Shown one piece after another: positions 38,320 through 50,620 of a stretch of 64,000 nucleotides of DNA (positions within the stretch are counted from its first letter, which is position 1; every line of letters starts with the position of its first letter). The translations under genes were made by a program, and so were the position numbers. The notes under the pieces were generated by a model, which worked only from the letters and a program-made list of their open reading frames with translations, was not told the origin of the DNA and searched no databases. The stretch is from Bullera alba. Its lineage: Eukaryota; Basidiomycota; Tremellomycetes; Tremellales; Bulleraceae. The stretch is from contig BCIX01000005.1 of NCBI GenBank assembly GCA_001600095.1, positions 936,523 to 1,000,522 on the forward strand, written 5' to 3'.

Positions 38320-39491
38320 ATGTCCTACGATCGCATAGCCGCGCCCTCCCATCAGACAATGTACGTGCACTCCCCACTGCCCGTCCAAGAGCTAATCCAT
38401 CCACGAAGTCAAGCAGATGATGAGGATCTAGACTCCCTTTCATTCACCCACCCCCAAGCAAGCGGGTCCACAACACAACCGTCGCCGCTCGCTGGGCCAT
38501 CGAGTGCGGTCAATGGCGGAGTGTCAGGCAAGATTGGCTCTGACGGTTCGACAAAGCCGTCTACCTCGCGGAGGGGCTGGGGAGGTGTGAAGATGGAAAC
38601 GAGGTATACCGGTGCTTCAACGCTAGACGAGCCTGTCTCCGCGACTATCGTGAGTCCCAGCTCACTGAATTTTGGGTGGTGAGGAGAAGGCCAAGGCTGA
38701 TTCGAAGGGGCTGATAGATGAGAGACCTCAATTCGATATACGCCAAGTTACTGCAAGTTCTGTACCCTCCAAAGGGGGGTGGACACAACGAGCTATTAAA
38801 GTGAGCTGGGCTACTATACACCCTTGAAGGATGAGGACTGACGCCTGACTTTAGAGATTGGGATCTTTGGGGTCCACTGGTCATCTGCCTCTCGCTAGCT
38901 ATCATCCTGTCCATAGACGTGAGTCGATGATGGGAGGGCCATTACTTCATACTGATTCGGTTGCAGGCACCGCCAGAACAGTCAATGGCTGTCTTCTCGC
39001 TGGTCATTTCCTTAATCAGTATCGGTACAGTGGTAGTAACCCTCAATTCCAAGCTACTTGGTGGGAAAGTGTGAGTCGGAGAGCTGTATCCTTCCCTGTG
39101 AGCTTCAGCTCAATCCGAACGATACAGATCTTTCTTTCAAAGTCTGGTGAGTGGTAGCGCGGCGGACAGACAGGCTGGTCGTATCTGACCTCTATCCAGT
39201 GTGTCCTTGGTTATGCTTTGGCGCCCATCCTTCTCGCATCCATCGTTGCGCTATTAGTACACAACATATTCGTCCGGATACCAGTGTCGTTGGCATGTTG
39301 GGCGTGGTCAGTGTGGGGTGAGTGCATCGGTAATTAGTCGGCCAGTAGACGGACTGCTGATCTGGGTCCCTCTTACAGCCGCAATGAACTTCTTCAACGG
39401 CACACATCTCCCCGAATCGCGGACATTCCTCGCGGTCTACCCGATGTGTATCTTCTTCTTCGTCCTCGCCTGGATGATCATGATCCAATGA
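38320..39491 (+). CDS. Yip1-domain Golgi membrane protein (Yip4/YIPF6 type)
   Basis: A Golgi/ER multi-pass protein that binds Rab GTPases and supports vesicle traffic. Eight exons. A hydrophilic N-terminus of about 110 residues leads to the conserved MRDLNSIYAKLLQVLYPP, then LKDWDLWGPLVICLSLAIILS, the mark of the YIPF6/Yip4 group. Four further hydrophobic helices follow, including TVVVTLNSKLLGGKVSFFQSLCVLGYALAP split by two introns, with no charged loop large enough for another domain. It ends VLAWMIMIQ. The 15-20 nt exon encoding SFFQSL is between introns at about 39071-39127 and 39147-39199. Position next to the minus-strand small gene is tail to tail, with 123 bp between stops. Confidence 0.9.
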
Positions 39492-39614
39492 TCTCGCTCA
39501 AGACATGCATGCATACGGGCATTGTATATAAAGGGGAGCAGATCCGGGGCGATTGATCCCGAAGCACCTCATCATTGGCTTGTCATCTGTATGTCAAAAT
39601 TCGGATGTCTCTGG

Positions 39615-40040
39615 TCAACAGAGGACAGCATTCCGGTCCGTGGCGCCGAGATCGCTGATATCGCTCTGGACGGATCCTCGACGACTCTCGGGCAGCTTGA
39701 CTTCGTCCATGCAGGTTGAGCATTGGTAGTCGTAAATGTGATTTCTCATATTGAGCAACTGATAACTTGGTCGAGACTGATTGGCGTAAGCTAAGCCTTC
39801 CAGGTGGGCATCATCACGGAGGTCGACACCGACTCACCCTTTGGACGCAGCCGGGACAAGCGAAGCTGAGGCAGTTGGCATGGCAGTCGATCTGGCCTGG
39901 GACTTCTGCGACGGGTGAGGATGCGCCAGAGCCCGAAAGGCTGATAGGACCGTGGCAGAGCTAGATGATGTTAGGGTCAGCTCGGGTTCAGGATCACTGG
40001 TTGGACCACCTACCTTGCAGGCTTTAGAGTCGTTGCACAT
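39615..40040 (-). CDS. small cysteine-rich protein with a LIM-like double zinc-binding pattern
   Basis: A 103-residue protein built from three exons (40040-40014, 39960-39838, 39776-39615) with introns of 53 and 61 nt. Both introns have gtaggt/gtgagt donors and good acceptors, and the phases close exactly on the TGA. No single open frame shows it whole. Cysteines form the pattern C8-x2-C11, H36-x2-C39, C44-x2-C47, C69-x2-C72. Order and spacing resemble a LIM domain, except for four residues rather than two between C39 and C44. The last ~30 residues are polar and end in Cys103. No partner domain is present. A TATA-like sequence lies 145 bp upstream. I do not recognise the family; zinc binding and an adaptor role are inferred from the cysteine spacing only. 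Confidence 0.7.
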
Positions 40041-40811
40041 ATTGTTTTGATGAAAGAAAGCTAAAGCTAAAGCGTCGAGCGATAGATCAAAGTTGATAGT
40101 ATTGAAAGGTAAAGTTGTTGTTCCGAAACAAGGTTGACGATCGACTTGCGAGTGAGGGATGTCAAGGTGGACCAGAGCCTCCTGTTATATATCCACTCGC
40201 ACCAACATTCCCAAGCACTATACGCGTAAAGCTCCACGTTCGTCCAATGTCTCCTTTCACCCAATGGGTAATACCTCACCCTCGCAGCTCGATATGCCGG
40301 ACAAGGTGACGACAGTACAAAAGATCCTCACGTCTCACCGCGGTCTCAGCCCACCCTCACCTCCTCGAGACTGGTCTTAAACGTGCGTTCGGCGCCTTCT
40401 TTTGGTATTTCTCATCCTGGGCGAGGGGTGTGAGTGTGTAAAGGGTGAACAAATGCGTAATGTGTCAGATAAGTCCCCCACTTGGATCGAGGGAGGGATT
40501 GAGCTCAAAGGAGGTGTCTCTAGCTCTACGTGGGGCGCGGGAAAATACTGGAGACGAGCTGAAAAGGGAATGGCTGATAGTCCGTCTCAGACTGAGTCAA
40601 TCGGGTTTCGCTTATCTTATCTCGTTACGGCAATCGCATGTGGGACGCATACGGCGGTGTCAGTAGTGCGACTGCAACATAGCAGGGAAGGATGCATAGG
40701 CCGCAAGTGGCTGATCGTAGTCCGCTGGGCATGCATTCACCAAGACCACGAATATGACAGAAACCGACGAGTCCGTTCGCTGCACCCAAACCGTTCGTCC
40801 TCCACTCTGTC
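40041..40811. other. intergenic between NSUN5-type gene and the small cysteine-rich gene
   Basis: About 770 bp that should hold the 3' region of the methyltransferase and the promoter of the minus-strand small gene. A plus-strand open frame (40402-41124) crosses into the methyltransferase antisense and is judged a shadow. Confidence 0.45.
40185..40192 (-). promoter_or_regulatory. TATA-like box of the small cysteine-rich gene
   Basis: Minus-strand reading ATATATAA, about 145 bp before the ATG at 40040. Position is plausible for a fungal core promoter with a long leader; function not shown. Confidence 0.4.
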
Positions 40812-42857
40812 TCACTTGGCCTTCTGTTTCTGCTTCTTCCTCTTATTACGCGCCAACTGCGCAGCGGTCTTCTCTTTCGGCGGCTTAGATTGCTTGACAC
40901 CGTCTTCCTTCTCGGCGTCCTCGGCGAAATCCATCTCGTCGGTCTCAGCGAGCTCGACGTCCTCCTCTCTTGGCCGCTTCTTATCGCCAGTCTCAGACGA
41001 TGGCTCAGGCTCATTGAACACGTCTGAGCCTTTCCGCACGAAACACGCCACGAAGAAGCCGTTCGTCTTGTCTTCACCGGCGACACAGCGGATCACACTA
41101 TCGGCTAGGTCTATACACGTGTAAGCGTGAGGCAAAGGGTACTCGATGTGACGCTACTTACCCTGTTTGCCGGCCGTCTCTTCTGGTCGACCCCGCCTCT
41201 CCCATTTGGGCAGCACTGCACTTCTAGGCGCTAAAACCCAGCCGTTTTTCTTGGCAAATGGCGACGCGAGTGCTTTCATGACTACCTGCTCGTCCTCTTC
41301 GGGATGTATAGAGCAGGTCGAGTACACGATCCTCTTTGCCGAAGCGACTATCGCAACGTCAATACACCTCCGAGACCCGGTTCAGGGTGGACTCACATCT
41401 GAAAGCGTGGATGACCATTTGCAGCTGGAACGCGGCTAGCTTTTCCAATCGCTCAGCTTTGGCGTCGGTTTCTTCTGCATTCTCTGCGGGCAAGTCAGCA
41501 ATCGCTTATAAGGAGTGAAAATGGACATACCGTCTTCGACCAGGTAGTCGAGCCTGTTGACAATCCCAGATCCGGAACAACTCGGGTCAAGCAGTCTGAA
41601 AAGAAGGTCAGCCCAGAGTGATCCTACCGTCCGGCGCCCGGCATGGTGTCCACTCACATGCGAGTCACATTCTTGTACTTCCGATCTCCAGGATCTGCGG
41701 CCAAGAAGTCCCCGCAGTGCGCCTTGACATTCTCGCAATTGGCTCGACTGAGCATCTTCTCCAAAGTCTTGAATCGTCCCTGGGACCGCTCAAATGCGTA
41801 GAGCTATTGAATATTGCTTGAGCAACAGGCTCGTGGCATTTCAAGGGCGAACACTCACTTGGCCTTGATCTCCCATCAACGCCGAGATGTAACTCGTCTT
41901 GTTCCCTGGTGCAGCTCTGAGACAAGTGAGCACGAATTGAGAGGTGTTTTCAAGCTCTCGCACTCACGTCGCGTCCAGACATTCTCCCTCTCCAGAGATC
42001 CATCTGTCCATAAGCACCTTGGCCGGGAAACAACTCGCTTTATCTTGCAGAATCACAGCTCCGCTCTCATACCACTCATCCCCTTGCCACCAAGTGGTCC
42101 CCGACTCAAAGACCAGTAGACAGTCATCCAGATGGAGGTCCATAAACCACTTGTTGACCGGGACAGGGTACACGGGCTCCGGAAGCTGAGTGTAGCCTTT
42201 TGCCTGAAGGTGCTTGATCAATGCTGGGAGAGACCAATCGCCAGATCGGTGCAGATCTGTATTTGGGTTCCAACGGATATATCTGACCATACCGTCGGTA
42301 TCTGTCGTTCGGGCCAACTCGCTTTTGGACTGCTTCCCCTGTTTGATCTGTATGCGAACGAGTTCTGCTCGCAGTCGAGCTTGATGCTTCATCACCGCAG
42401 GCTTGGGCGGCCACATGTCCGACGCCTCGATCTTGGTCTTTGACGAGAATAGCAGATCGTGGAGGAGGACGAGAACGAGGGATGCCGAGGAGGGCGCTTT
42501 GGGCGGGGTTTTCCGGGGAAAGGTGATCTTCTCGAGGGTGAGTATCGGTACTTTGGTAAGGATCTCCTGTATCACCGGGCGATCTACACCTGGTCAATTT
42601 GGGCTCTTCTCTCAGAACATGATGACGACGCTATCGACTCACATTTAAGCGTCTCGATGACCACTATGGGACGGAAGACACATAGATGAGCTTTCGACAT
42701 TCTCGCTGCCGAGACTGCTAGTCCGCTCACAAGCTAGGATCCGCTTAGTCTCGCCTCCGGTCCCTTGAACACCGGCAGCGCTGAGGGAGCCCTTTACTGA
42801 GCCCTGGTGCTTCTCCAGGTGATCGAGCGCCAACGCAGCAGATTTGTAGAAATTCAT
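40812..42857 (-). CDS. RCM1: 25S rRNA (cytosine-5) methyltransferase, NSUN5/Rcm1 family
   Basis: Methylates a cytosine of the large-subunit rRNA in the nucleolus using S-adenosylmethionine. Many exons run from ATG 42857-42855 to TGA 40814-40812. The N-terminus MNFYKSAALALDHLEKHQGSVKG is the family's RNA-binding lead. The Rossmann fold has SAM-site GECLDATAAPGNKTSY across an intron. The two catalytic cysteines lie in DPSCSGSGIVNRLDY and VYSTCSIHPEEDE; the DPSCSGSG form is typical of NSUN5. NADSEN-type linkers KCQGALRGLLGRR-like frames seen in other phases are not coding. The C-terminal tail is acidic then strongly basic (ARNKRKKQKQKAK), a nucleolar-localisation type ending. A 5' leader intron just before the ATG (acceptor ttttgtag at 42862-42869) is likely. 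Confidence 0.93.
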
Positions 42858-43686
42858 GTCGACTACAAAAAGGTGTACAACGGTCAATGGCTGGACTAAT
42901 GGCTCTATCCAATATGAGGGCGTACCTCGATCTACTCAAGCTAAAGGACGGTACAGTGACCGGAGCTGGCAAGTCTGAATGACAGTCAGCGACTTCATTC
43001 ACGAGGACGAGATGGGCGCAAAGGACAGAGTAGGGGATCAGGACATGTAAAGTTGTCTATCAATTAGATTTCTGACAATGTAGATAAGTTATGTAGAGCA
43101 TCACGAGAAGGGGGATCGAGAGAGGTCAGGGACCGGCACGGGAAGGAGGATGAGTAAGGGAGCCTCTCAGACTCACCTGCTACTGGTCTTCCGGGACGTT
43201 TTGACTGGACCGAGACTGACAGACAACGTCACAACAGACAGAAGAAGATTCTAACCGTTCGCCAAAATTGTTGACCGTGTCCTGCAGGTGAAACACGGAA
43301 CCAAATGAGCTAATCTCCGCCACGTGGACAGATGCCGACATGGACACGCTTCGGCCCTCGATGCTCTCTGGTTGATCGCACTGTCGCAGTCAGTTGGTCG
43401 CAGCGAGTGATCTGGGTATAGCTGCAGCGAACAGGATAGACGAGACTCGCCTGCACTATCGATAGCCTTAGCTGGTCAGCTCTCGAGGGCTCATCGAAAA
43501 TAACGACTAGCAATACAGCTTCCCGCATCTTCCTTTCACGATCCATGTCCACTTAGACAAAGGGTCCAAAGGTTCAACATATAGTCAGAGCCGACCCTGT
43601 CTGCGGACCTGGCTTGACGATAGCGACAAAAGGTCCATAGCCGCACCAGTCACCCGCAGCCTGCAGCATCGTTCACCTCATTAGCC
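42858..43686. other. divergent promoter of RCM1 and VPS10, possible spliced leader
   Basis: About 830 bp. On the minus strand there are good splice signals: a gtgagt donor near 43175, acceptors near 43074 and 42974, a donor gtacgc near 42926 and the acceptor just before the RCM1 ATG. This suggests a multi-exon 5' leader for RCM1 or a separate short transcript. A minus open frame at 43310-43552 begins MDMDRERKMREAVLL but is not recognised. Confidence 0.4.
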
Positions 43687-46600
43687 ATGGCCCTGCGGCG
43701 ACCTCTGAACGGCATCATGCTCGCCCTCACCTTAACGCTAGCACTATTGTTGTCACCTTCAGTGGTGCAAGCAGCAGACCCTCAAGTGACGGTGACACGT
43801 GTACAGAACCTGCCAAACAAGCTGTTCTACTTTGACGACACACCAGTAAGTCACTAGTCTCACACTCCTTGATGCAACAACGACATGGCTGACCGCCGTC
43901 CAGGTGATCCTCATTCATGATCCAGTCACACTTTCCGTATCGCGCTCAGATGACGAGGGAAAGACCTGGAAACCTATCGCCGGTCCCGACGAGGCTGTCC
44001 GGCTCATCGCTCACCCACATAACAACGAAATGGCATTTGTCATTGGACCCGATGCGAAGCACTGGGTGACATATAACCGAGGAGAATCATGGCAATCGTT
44101 CGAGACACCCAGAGAGGCTTCGCTTGCTGGTGATGTGCTGTCGTTTCACGCCGAGAACCGCGATTGGATCCTATACCAGGGCGTTGCATGCGAGGATACT
44201 GGATCGGGGAAATGGGGTGGCGGACAGACATGCTGGGACGAAACGTTCTACACCACCGACGGATTTAGGGGCGAGATCAAGTCGATGCTCACCCAGACCT
44301 CGCAGTGCACATTCGCCAGATCTACCAAAGACCTGTCGGAGGCTCCGGAGAAGATGGTGCTCTGTGTCGCTTTTGACCAGAGTCAAAAGCCGGGCAATGG
44401 AGGGATGCACAGCGTCAGGGAGAGCAGGTTGTACTCCTCTGACGACTGGTTCCAGAATAAGAAGTTTGTCGATATGGGAATAGGCAAGCGTGCCAGGGGC
44501 GTTGTCGGTCTGGGAGTGGTCAGCAAGTTCATGGTGGTGGCCATGAGAGTCCAGGATGATTCGGGCGCTAGAGCCACCGGAGGTGATCCAATGTAAGTCA
44601 CTCGGCTTGTATCAGTCGCTGCTTGGTTGGATGATTGACATGGCCACAGGGCGCTCTATGTGTCCACTAATGGCGTCGATTGGCGTCAGACCAAGTTCCC
44701 TCACTCTGCCATGCCGTGAGTTCCAAGGACACTGTGGCCTGAAAGTGTTCGCTAACCAATTCTACAGTGATCTGAAGGAGAAGTGAGTACGGCTAGAATG
44801 TCCATACATAGCCCAGCTGACGTACCCAGTGCCTACACGATCGTCGAGTCGACCACACATTCAGTCGCTGTAGACATTCTCACTTCGCCCAATTCGAACA
44901 TCGGCACCCTTTTCGTCTCATCCAGCGAGGGCACCTACTTTGTCGAGTCGCTCCCGGACACCAACAGGAATGACTACGGCATTGTCGACTTTGAGCAGCT
45001 AGTCGGTCTTGACGTAAGTACATTACGCTCAGCATGGCTCTGACTGACTGTCTGTCTCCACAGGGAGTCGGAATCGCCAACGTGGTCTCGAACAGGGAGC
45101 AGGTTGTCGGCTGGGGCGAGGAGAAGAAACTCAGGAGTGTGATCACATACGACGACGGTGAGCTGTTCACGGGTGTTGATGGTACACTCAGCTAATGCGA
45201 TGTCAGGCTCAAGCTGGAAACCGCTCAAGGCGCCGGCCAAGAACTTGCAAGGAGACGATTGGACTTGTGATCGAGAAGACACTGTGAGTCTGCTCGCTCC
45301 ACGGCTTTGATCGCGAGGCTGACTCTGGGACTCTCAGTCGACATGCTCGCTTCACCTTCATTCTGTTACGAATTCCCACAACTACGGTCGGACGTTCTCT
45401 TCTACGGCGCCCGGCTTCGTCATGGCCGTTGGATCGGTCGGATCCTACTTGCAACCGTACGGTGAGCGCTGGCTAACACCACGGCGGACAGCGCTGATTG
45501 TCATTAGACGAATGTGATACCTTCTTATCGACCGATGCGGGCTTGACATGGAGTGTCATCCAGGAGGGCGCGCACAAGTACGAGTTCGGAGATCAAGGCA
45601 GTGTCCTGGTCATCGCCGACGATGAGGAGGCCACCGATCACGTTCATTACTCCTATGACGGGGGAAAAAGCTGGTGGGTACTTCGAATTCGGATGGTCGT
45701 ATCGTTTTGTTGACACTTCGCAGGAAAGAGCTAAAGCTCGGAGTCACTGTCCGATCAGTGATCCTGACGACCATTCCGGACTCCACGTCTCAGAAATTCC
45801 TGCTTCTCGGCACTTCACCCCGTGGCAAAGGTGGCGATGGCGGAAGACATGCGTTGATCTTCCTCGACTTTGCTCCGCTTAAGAATAGACAGTGCTCGGA
45901 TAAGGACTTTGAGAAGTGGTATGCCAGAAGCGCCGAGGGCAAGGAGTGCCTGATGGGACACAAGGTGAGCAATTGGTCAATGCACGTGGCTTCCTGTTGA
46001 CCCTATGTAGCAATGGTATCGCAGGAGAAAGCTCGACGCGGAGTGCTACGTGGGCAACAAGTTCCAGGATCCTGTAGGCCACGAGGACAACTGCCCATGT
46101 ACAGACGAAGATTACGAATGGTGAGTTTTATCTCTTCAATGTACAAGTAGGCTAACGATATCGCAGCGACTTCAACTATGTCCGCCAAGATGGCGAATGT
46201 GTTGCTGCGGGCCCCGAACCTGTGCCGGCCGGCACATGCAACAAGGCTGATGACAAGTACCTCGGTTCATCGGGATACCGTCTGATCCCCGGGAACACGT
46301 GTGATCAGTCGTCGGGCGTCAAGAAGGATGAAAAGGTGTACAAGGAGTGTAAATCCGCAAGACCAGAGAATGGCATGGTGTCCCATGTCACGGTGAGTCC
46401 TGAAGGCTATTCGGTTCCAGAAGCCAGTCTAATGGGCGGTTTAGCACGAGTTCAATGCCCAGATTGTTCAACAGAGCTACTTCCCTAATTCCGTCACGCT
46501 GCTCGTATACCTCGATAACGGATCGGTGTGGCAGTCTAGCAACGAGGGCTTCTCGTGGAAACAGCTCAAAGAGGACGAGACCTTCCTGGGCGTCACCGTA

Positions 46601-48989
46601 CATGCGTACAGCTCTGAACGAGCGTATCTCATCACCAACAAACGCAAGATCTATTACACCACCGACACGGGAAAATCATGGTATTACATATCCACGCCAA
46701 TGGACCCGAATAACCTAAACATCCCCATTCTCGACTTCCACCCGACCAAGGCCGACTGGCTGATATACACTGGTTCCACCGACTGCACATCCACACTGTC
46801 GACCAACTGCCGAGCCGTCGCATACTATTCTACGGACCATGGTCGGAACTGGAAGAAGATTGAGGAATACGTCAAGCAGTGCGCCTGGGCCAGGGACGCG
46901 AGATTGAAGGTCGACGAGAGGGAGATTTTGTGTGAGAGCTATAAGAACAAGAAGGGATCTCAAAACTCGCCAGAGTACAATCCCCTGGAACTCATCGCCG
47001 GATCGAACTATTATTCGAAGAAGCAGAAAGTCTTCGATGACATCGTTGGTTTCGCCACATTCGCAGAATACCTCTTGGTCGCTCAACTCAATGCCATGGC
47101 GGGTACGCTTACATTGCAAGTCTCGCTCGATGGGTACCACTTCTCCGAGGGCCAATTCCCTCCGTCGATGCGGATCGAGAACAGAGCGTATACGATTCTT
47201 GAGAGCGACACCGACGCAGTGTTCCTGCACGTCACGATGAACTCTGCCCTGAACAAGGAGTGGGGAAGCATCTTCAAGTCCAACTCCAATGGAACGTACT
47301 ATGGTCTTTCCGTAGAACACGTCAATCGCAACACCGCGGGATACGTCGACTTCGAGAAGATGCAAGGACTGGACGGTATTGCGGTCATCAACGTCGTTGC
47401 CAACCCGGCCGAGGCGGAGATTACGGGCAAAAAGAAGATCCAGACCAGGATAACGCACAATGATGGAGGTACTTGGAGGCCAATGAACCCTCCAGCGAGG
47501 GACTCTCTCGGTCAGGAATACGACTGCCGATCCACAGTGAGTGGTGACATCAAGATTCAGATGCAATGTGTGCTGATGAGTTGTAGGCCTGTTCACTGCA
47601 GATCCACGGGTACACCGAGAGGCGGGATCCGAAGACGACATACTCGTCCCCCTCGGCGGTGGGACTCATGCTGGCTGTTGGCAACGTCGGAGAGGCACTC
47701 GCACCATATACCGACTCTGACATCTTCCTCACTCGAGACGGAGGATTCACCTGGGAGGAAGTGCACAAGGACGCTCACATGTGGGAGTTCGGTGACTCTG
47801 GCTCGGTGTTGGTCATTGTCAACGACGAAGAGGCTACCGATCACGTCCTGTATACGACGGATGAAGGTCTCACTTGGAAGCAATACGCCTTTGATACCAA
47901 GATCAGGGTATCCTCCATTCAGACCGTGCCCGACGATACGAGTCGGCGATTCATCCTTCTCGGTGCGAGACCCAATGAGCCTGAAAAAACGGTTCTGATC
48001 CATCTCGACTTTTCGGCCATCTCCCAGCGACAATGTAAGTGGTCCCAAACAACTCATGAGTCGCGAGGCTGATGAAGGGCTGGTAGGCGAGTTGAAGATT
48101 GAAGATCCCAATCATGATGACTTTGAGATCTGGTCGCCGGCTACAGGTCGAGACGAGGTCTGTCTATTTGGTCGACAAACGCTGTATCACCGCCGAGTCA
48201 GGGATAAGGATTGCTTCGTCGGCGGTCTCGTCCAGCAAAAGACGATTGTCAAAAACTGTACCTGTACAGAGCTTGATTTCGAGTGGTGAGTCGTCCGACG
48301 CCAGGCTAGCTGGATACTGACTGGGTTTCAGCGAATTCAACTATTACCGAAATGAAGCCGGTCAATGCGTGCTCGTAGAGGGAGCGTCGGCCTTGTCATA
48401 CAGCACGGAATGGGAACAATGCGATGGCACCTCGGGATACTGGTACGAACGTACCGCATACCGCAAGATCCCATACTCGTCCTGCGAGGGCGGCGACCGA
48501 CCGGACAGGGGAAAGAGACACGATTGTCCCGGCTTGATCGGTGGCGCCGGTGTCAGTGGCTTGTTCTGGGGAAGTATAGCCATCTTGCCATTCGCCTTTG
48601 CCGCACTTGGCGGATGGTACTGGTATCACAAGGGCGGACGTCCAGGGTGAGTTCAGCCCCCCGCTCTTGCTCTAGCTCGCTCGCAAGGGGTAGTTATTCT
48701 GACATTACATAGATCGATCAGACTTGGTGAACATCGTCCGTTCAGCGGAGGCGAAGGATCAGACCTACTTTCGACAGTGGCCTCGGTGCCGTACTTCCTC
48801 ATTGGCGTCTCGCAAGCCGGTTGGGCGTGGTTGGAGCGGAAAGTGCCTTTCCTCGAAGGCTTGTTTAGTAGGAGGACGCCATATAGACAAGTCCCCATTG
48901 ATGACGATGGTGAGTCATGAGTCGAGGGGCCTGACTGTCGCTGACGCTGAGAAACAGCTGAGATTCTGGCGACGTATGAGGACGATTAG
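43687..48989 (+). CDS. VPS10: vacuolar protein sorting receptor Vps10 (sortilin family)
   Basis: A type I membrane receptor that cycles between Golgi and endosome and sorts vacuolar hydrolases such as carboxypeptidase Y. More than a dozen exons give roughly 1400-1500 residues. A signal peptide (to about residue 30, VVQA-AD) is followed by two Vps10 beta-propeller domains in tandem. Both contain Asp-box repeats ([70 protein letters not shown]) and the near-identical signature [18 protein letters not shown]. Each propeller ends in a cysteine-rich 10CC-like module ([16 protein letters not shown] and [16 protein letters not shown]). One transmembrane helix ([19 protein letters not shown]) lies near the C-terminus. 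A short cytosolic tail with aromatic and acidic sorting-type residues follows, ending EILATYEDD. Confidence 0.96.
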
Positions 48990-49194
48990 ATGATGAAGCC
49001 GAGGATGTATAGCAAAACAAAGCAGGAACGGGGAGGGCAGGTGCATGTGACATGCACCAAGCCGGCACTGTCGCTTCGTCCAGTAGAGAGCCAATGCAGA
49101 CATAACGAGTTACTGTCGAGTAAAGCTATAGGGCGACGCAGTACACGACTGCGATGTCACCTCGGGGTCCAGCCTAGGTTACGTCGTCCTCGGA

Positions 49195-50500
49195 CTAAGC
49201 ATCAGGTTCGGCGGATATCCCGTCGTCCTCGTCTCTCTTTGTGTTGCTCGGCTTGAGGGCGTTCCAATCGACAAAGTGCGACATGCCGCCCAGGTTCTTC
49301 CAATCGAGATTCAAATCGTAGTCGGCTACCGAATGCCACTTGTTGTCCGGGTTGTCCCAGGGATTTCGCAGTCGTATCCTGAAAGAAGAGCAAAGCTTTC
49401 AGCACTTTGTCATACTGTGGCTCGAATGGGCCGCAGCCCAGAAGTGCAGGGATGCCGTTGACAGGAATTGCGCGATGGCGATGATGGCCAAGTTGAAAGT
49501 CAACTCACAAGGGTACCCCATCAGCATTCTTCCATACCTTCTCGACGGCATAAACATGTCCTCCGATCAAAGCTGAGTTGTTGGATGGTTTATTGACTGT
49601 TCCCACAGTCACGGGAGACTGAGGTGCATGTTGAGCGATCTCCCCTGGTCGCCAATGAGCATCAATGCGTGATGATACGATAATCCTTTGGATCAAACTC
49701 ACAGTATCGACTCCAATTGTCATTGGCGTATTCGATCACAGAGTCGGAATTGCCCAACACTGCAAGCCACTGATCGCCGCCTTTACCCTCAAGCTAAGAC
49801 TGCTTTAGCTTTGATCATACCCTCCGCAAGCCAAGTTTGACTCGCCTTGTCCTTGCCGCCGAGCCAATCGATGACGGCTTGTTGAAAGCCATTATGCCAC
49901 CAGACCCGCTTGTTGCTCACGAATCCAGCAATCTCATCGGTGTACTTGACCGCTTGCCAGACGTCCTGTCCACCCTTTGGCCATATCTTGGACGTGACCC
50001 CTGGTACCGGGTAATTCGTCTTTGTGGACGGCTCGATATTCTTGTACATGTGGAACTTGACCGTCTCGACCATCTGCCCACCTTGATAGCCCAGGCCGGC
50101 GTCCATGGCCTTCTTCAGGAACTCGGACCCGCCGTCGGCGCCCGCAATGGCTGATAGGGCTAAGGGTAACAAAGTGAGGTCAGTCAAAGCCACCTGATAG
50201 CTGAGTGAAGGGCAGGGCGAGTGGGGATGGCACGGGGTTGGAGTGGAAGGTAAAACACAACTCACTGGATAAGAAAGCGCAATCGCCTAGACCGCCTTGG
50301 TCGGCATCACTTGCGATAGGGCCGCCCTCCCCTTACAGGATCTTCGGATTCCTTGCGATAAGGTTCCCAGCCGGCCTGGCCAACACGCCATCAAGGCCTA
50401 ACGAGTGTGATGTCAGAGTAGCTTACATGGGCCTTGAAGAGGAGGATCACTCGCCAAACGTAACAAGACCGGTAAGTATTAAACAGGCAGAAGTTTTCAT
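49195..50500 (-). pseudogene. secreted calpain-like cysteine peptidase, copy A, with a premature stop
   Basis: First of three tandem copies. Start ATG 50500-50498 opens a signal peptide like that of copies B and C. At codon 37, where B and C have TAC (Tyr), this copy has TAA (50335-50333). The rest of the frame is open through all later exons to TAG 49197-49195. Catalytic-type residues remain: Gln and Cys in DADQGGLGDCAFLS, His in GGHVYAVEKVW, Asn in RLRNPWDNP. The introns at 50398-50454 and 49795-49845 have GC donors (gcgagt) where B and C have GT. The tail differs (NTKRDEDDGISAEPDA). I looked for a rescue through the gtaagg created at the stop, but splicing there breaks the frame. Likely a recent pseudogene; a truncated 36-residue product would be only a signal peptide. 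Confidence 0.8.
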
Positions 50501-50571
50501 TGTCAGAGGTCAAGTGTCGGTCAAGGTGCTCAAACTGGTCGATACCGAGCTCAACACGGTCGCCTTGTGTC

Positions 50572-50579
50572 TATATATA
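50572..50579 (-). promoter_or_regulatory. TATA box of copy A
   Basis: TATATATA on either strand, about 72 bp before the copy A ATG and between it and the upstream repeat boxes. Confidence 0.55.
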
Positions 50580-50620
50580 CACTCCCAGTCTCCATACGAG
50601 CGCAAGGTCACTGGCCTACT

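Noticed and set aside
40402..41124. 240-codon plus-strand frame near RCM1
   Set aside because: Its second half is antisense to the RCM1 C-terminal exon and its first half lacks any protein character.
46715..47641. 308-codon minus-strand frame inside VPS10
   Set aside because: Antisense shadow of the second Vps10 propeller.
50286..50336. Rescue of calpain copy A by using the gtaagg formed at its stop as a splice donor
   Set aside because: Joining to the nearest acceptors shifts the frame and removes or scrambles the Gly-Asp-Cys motif.
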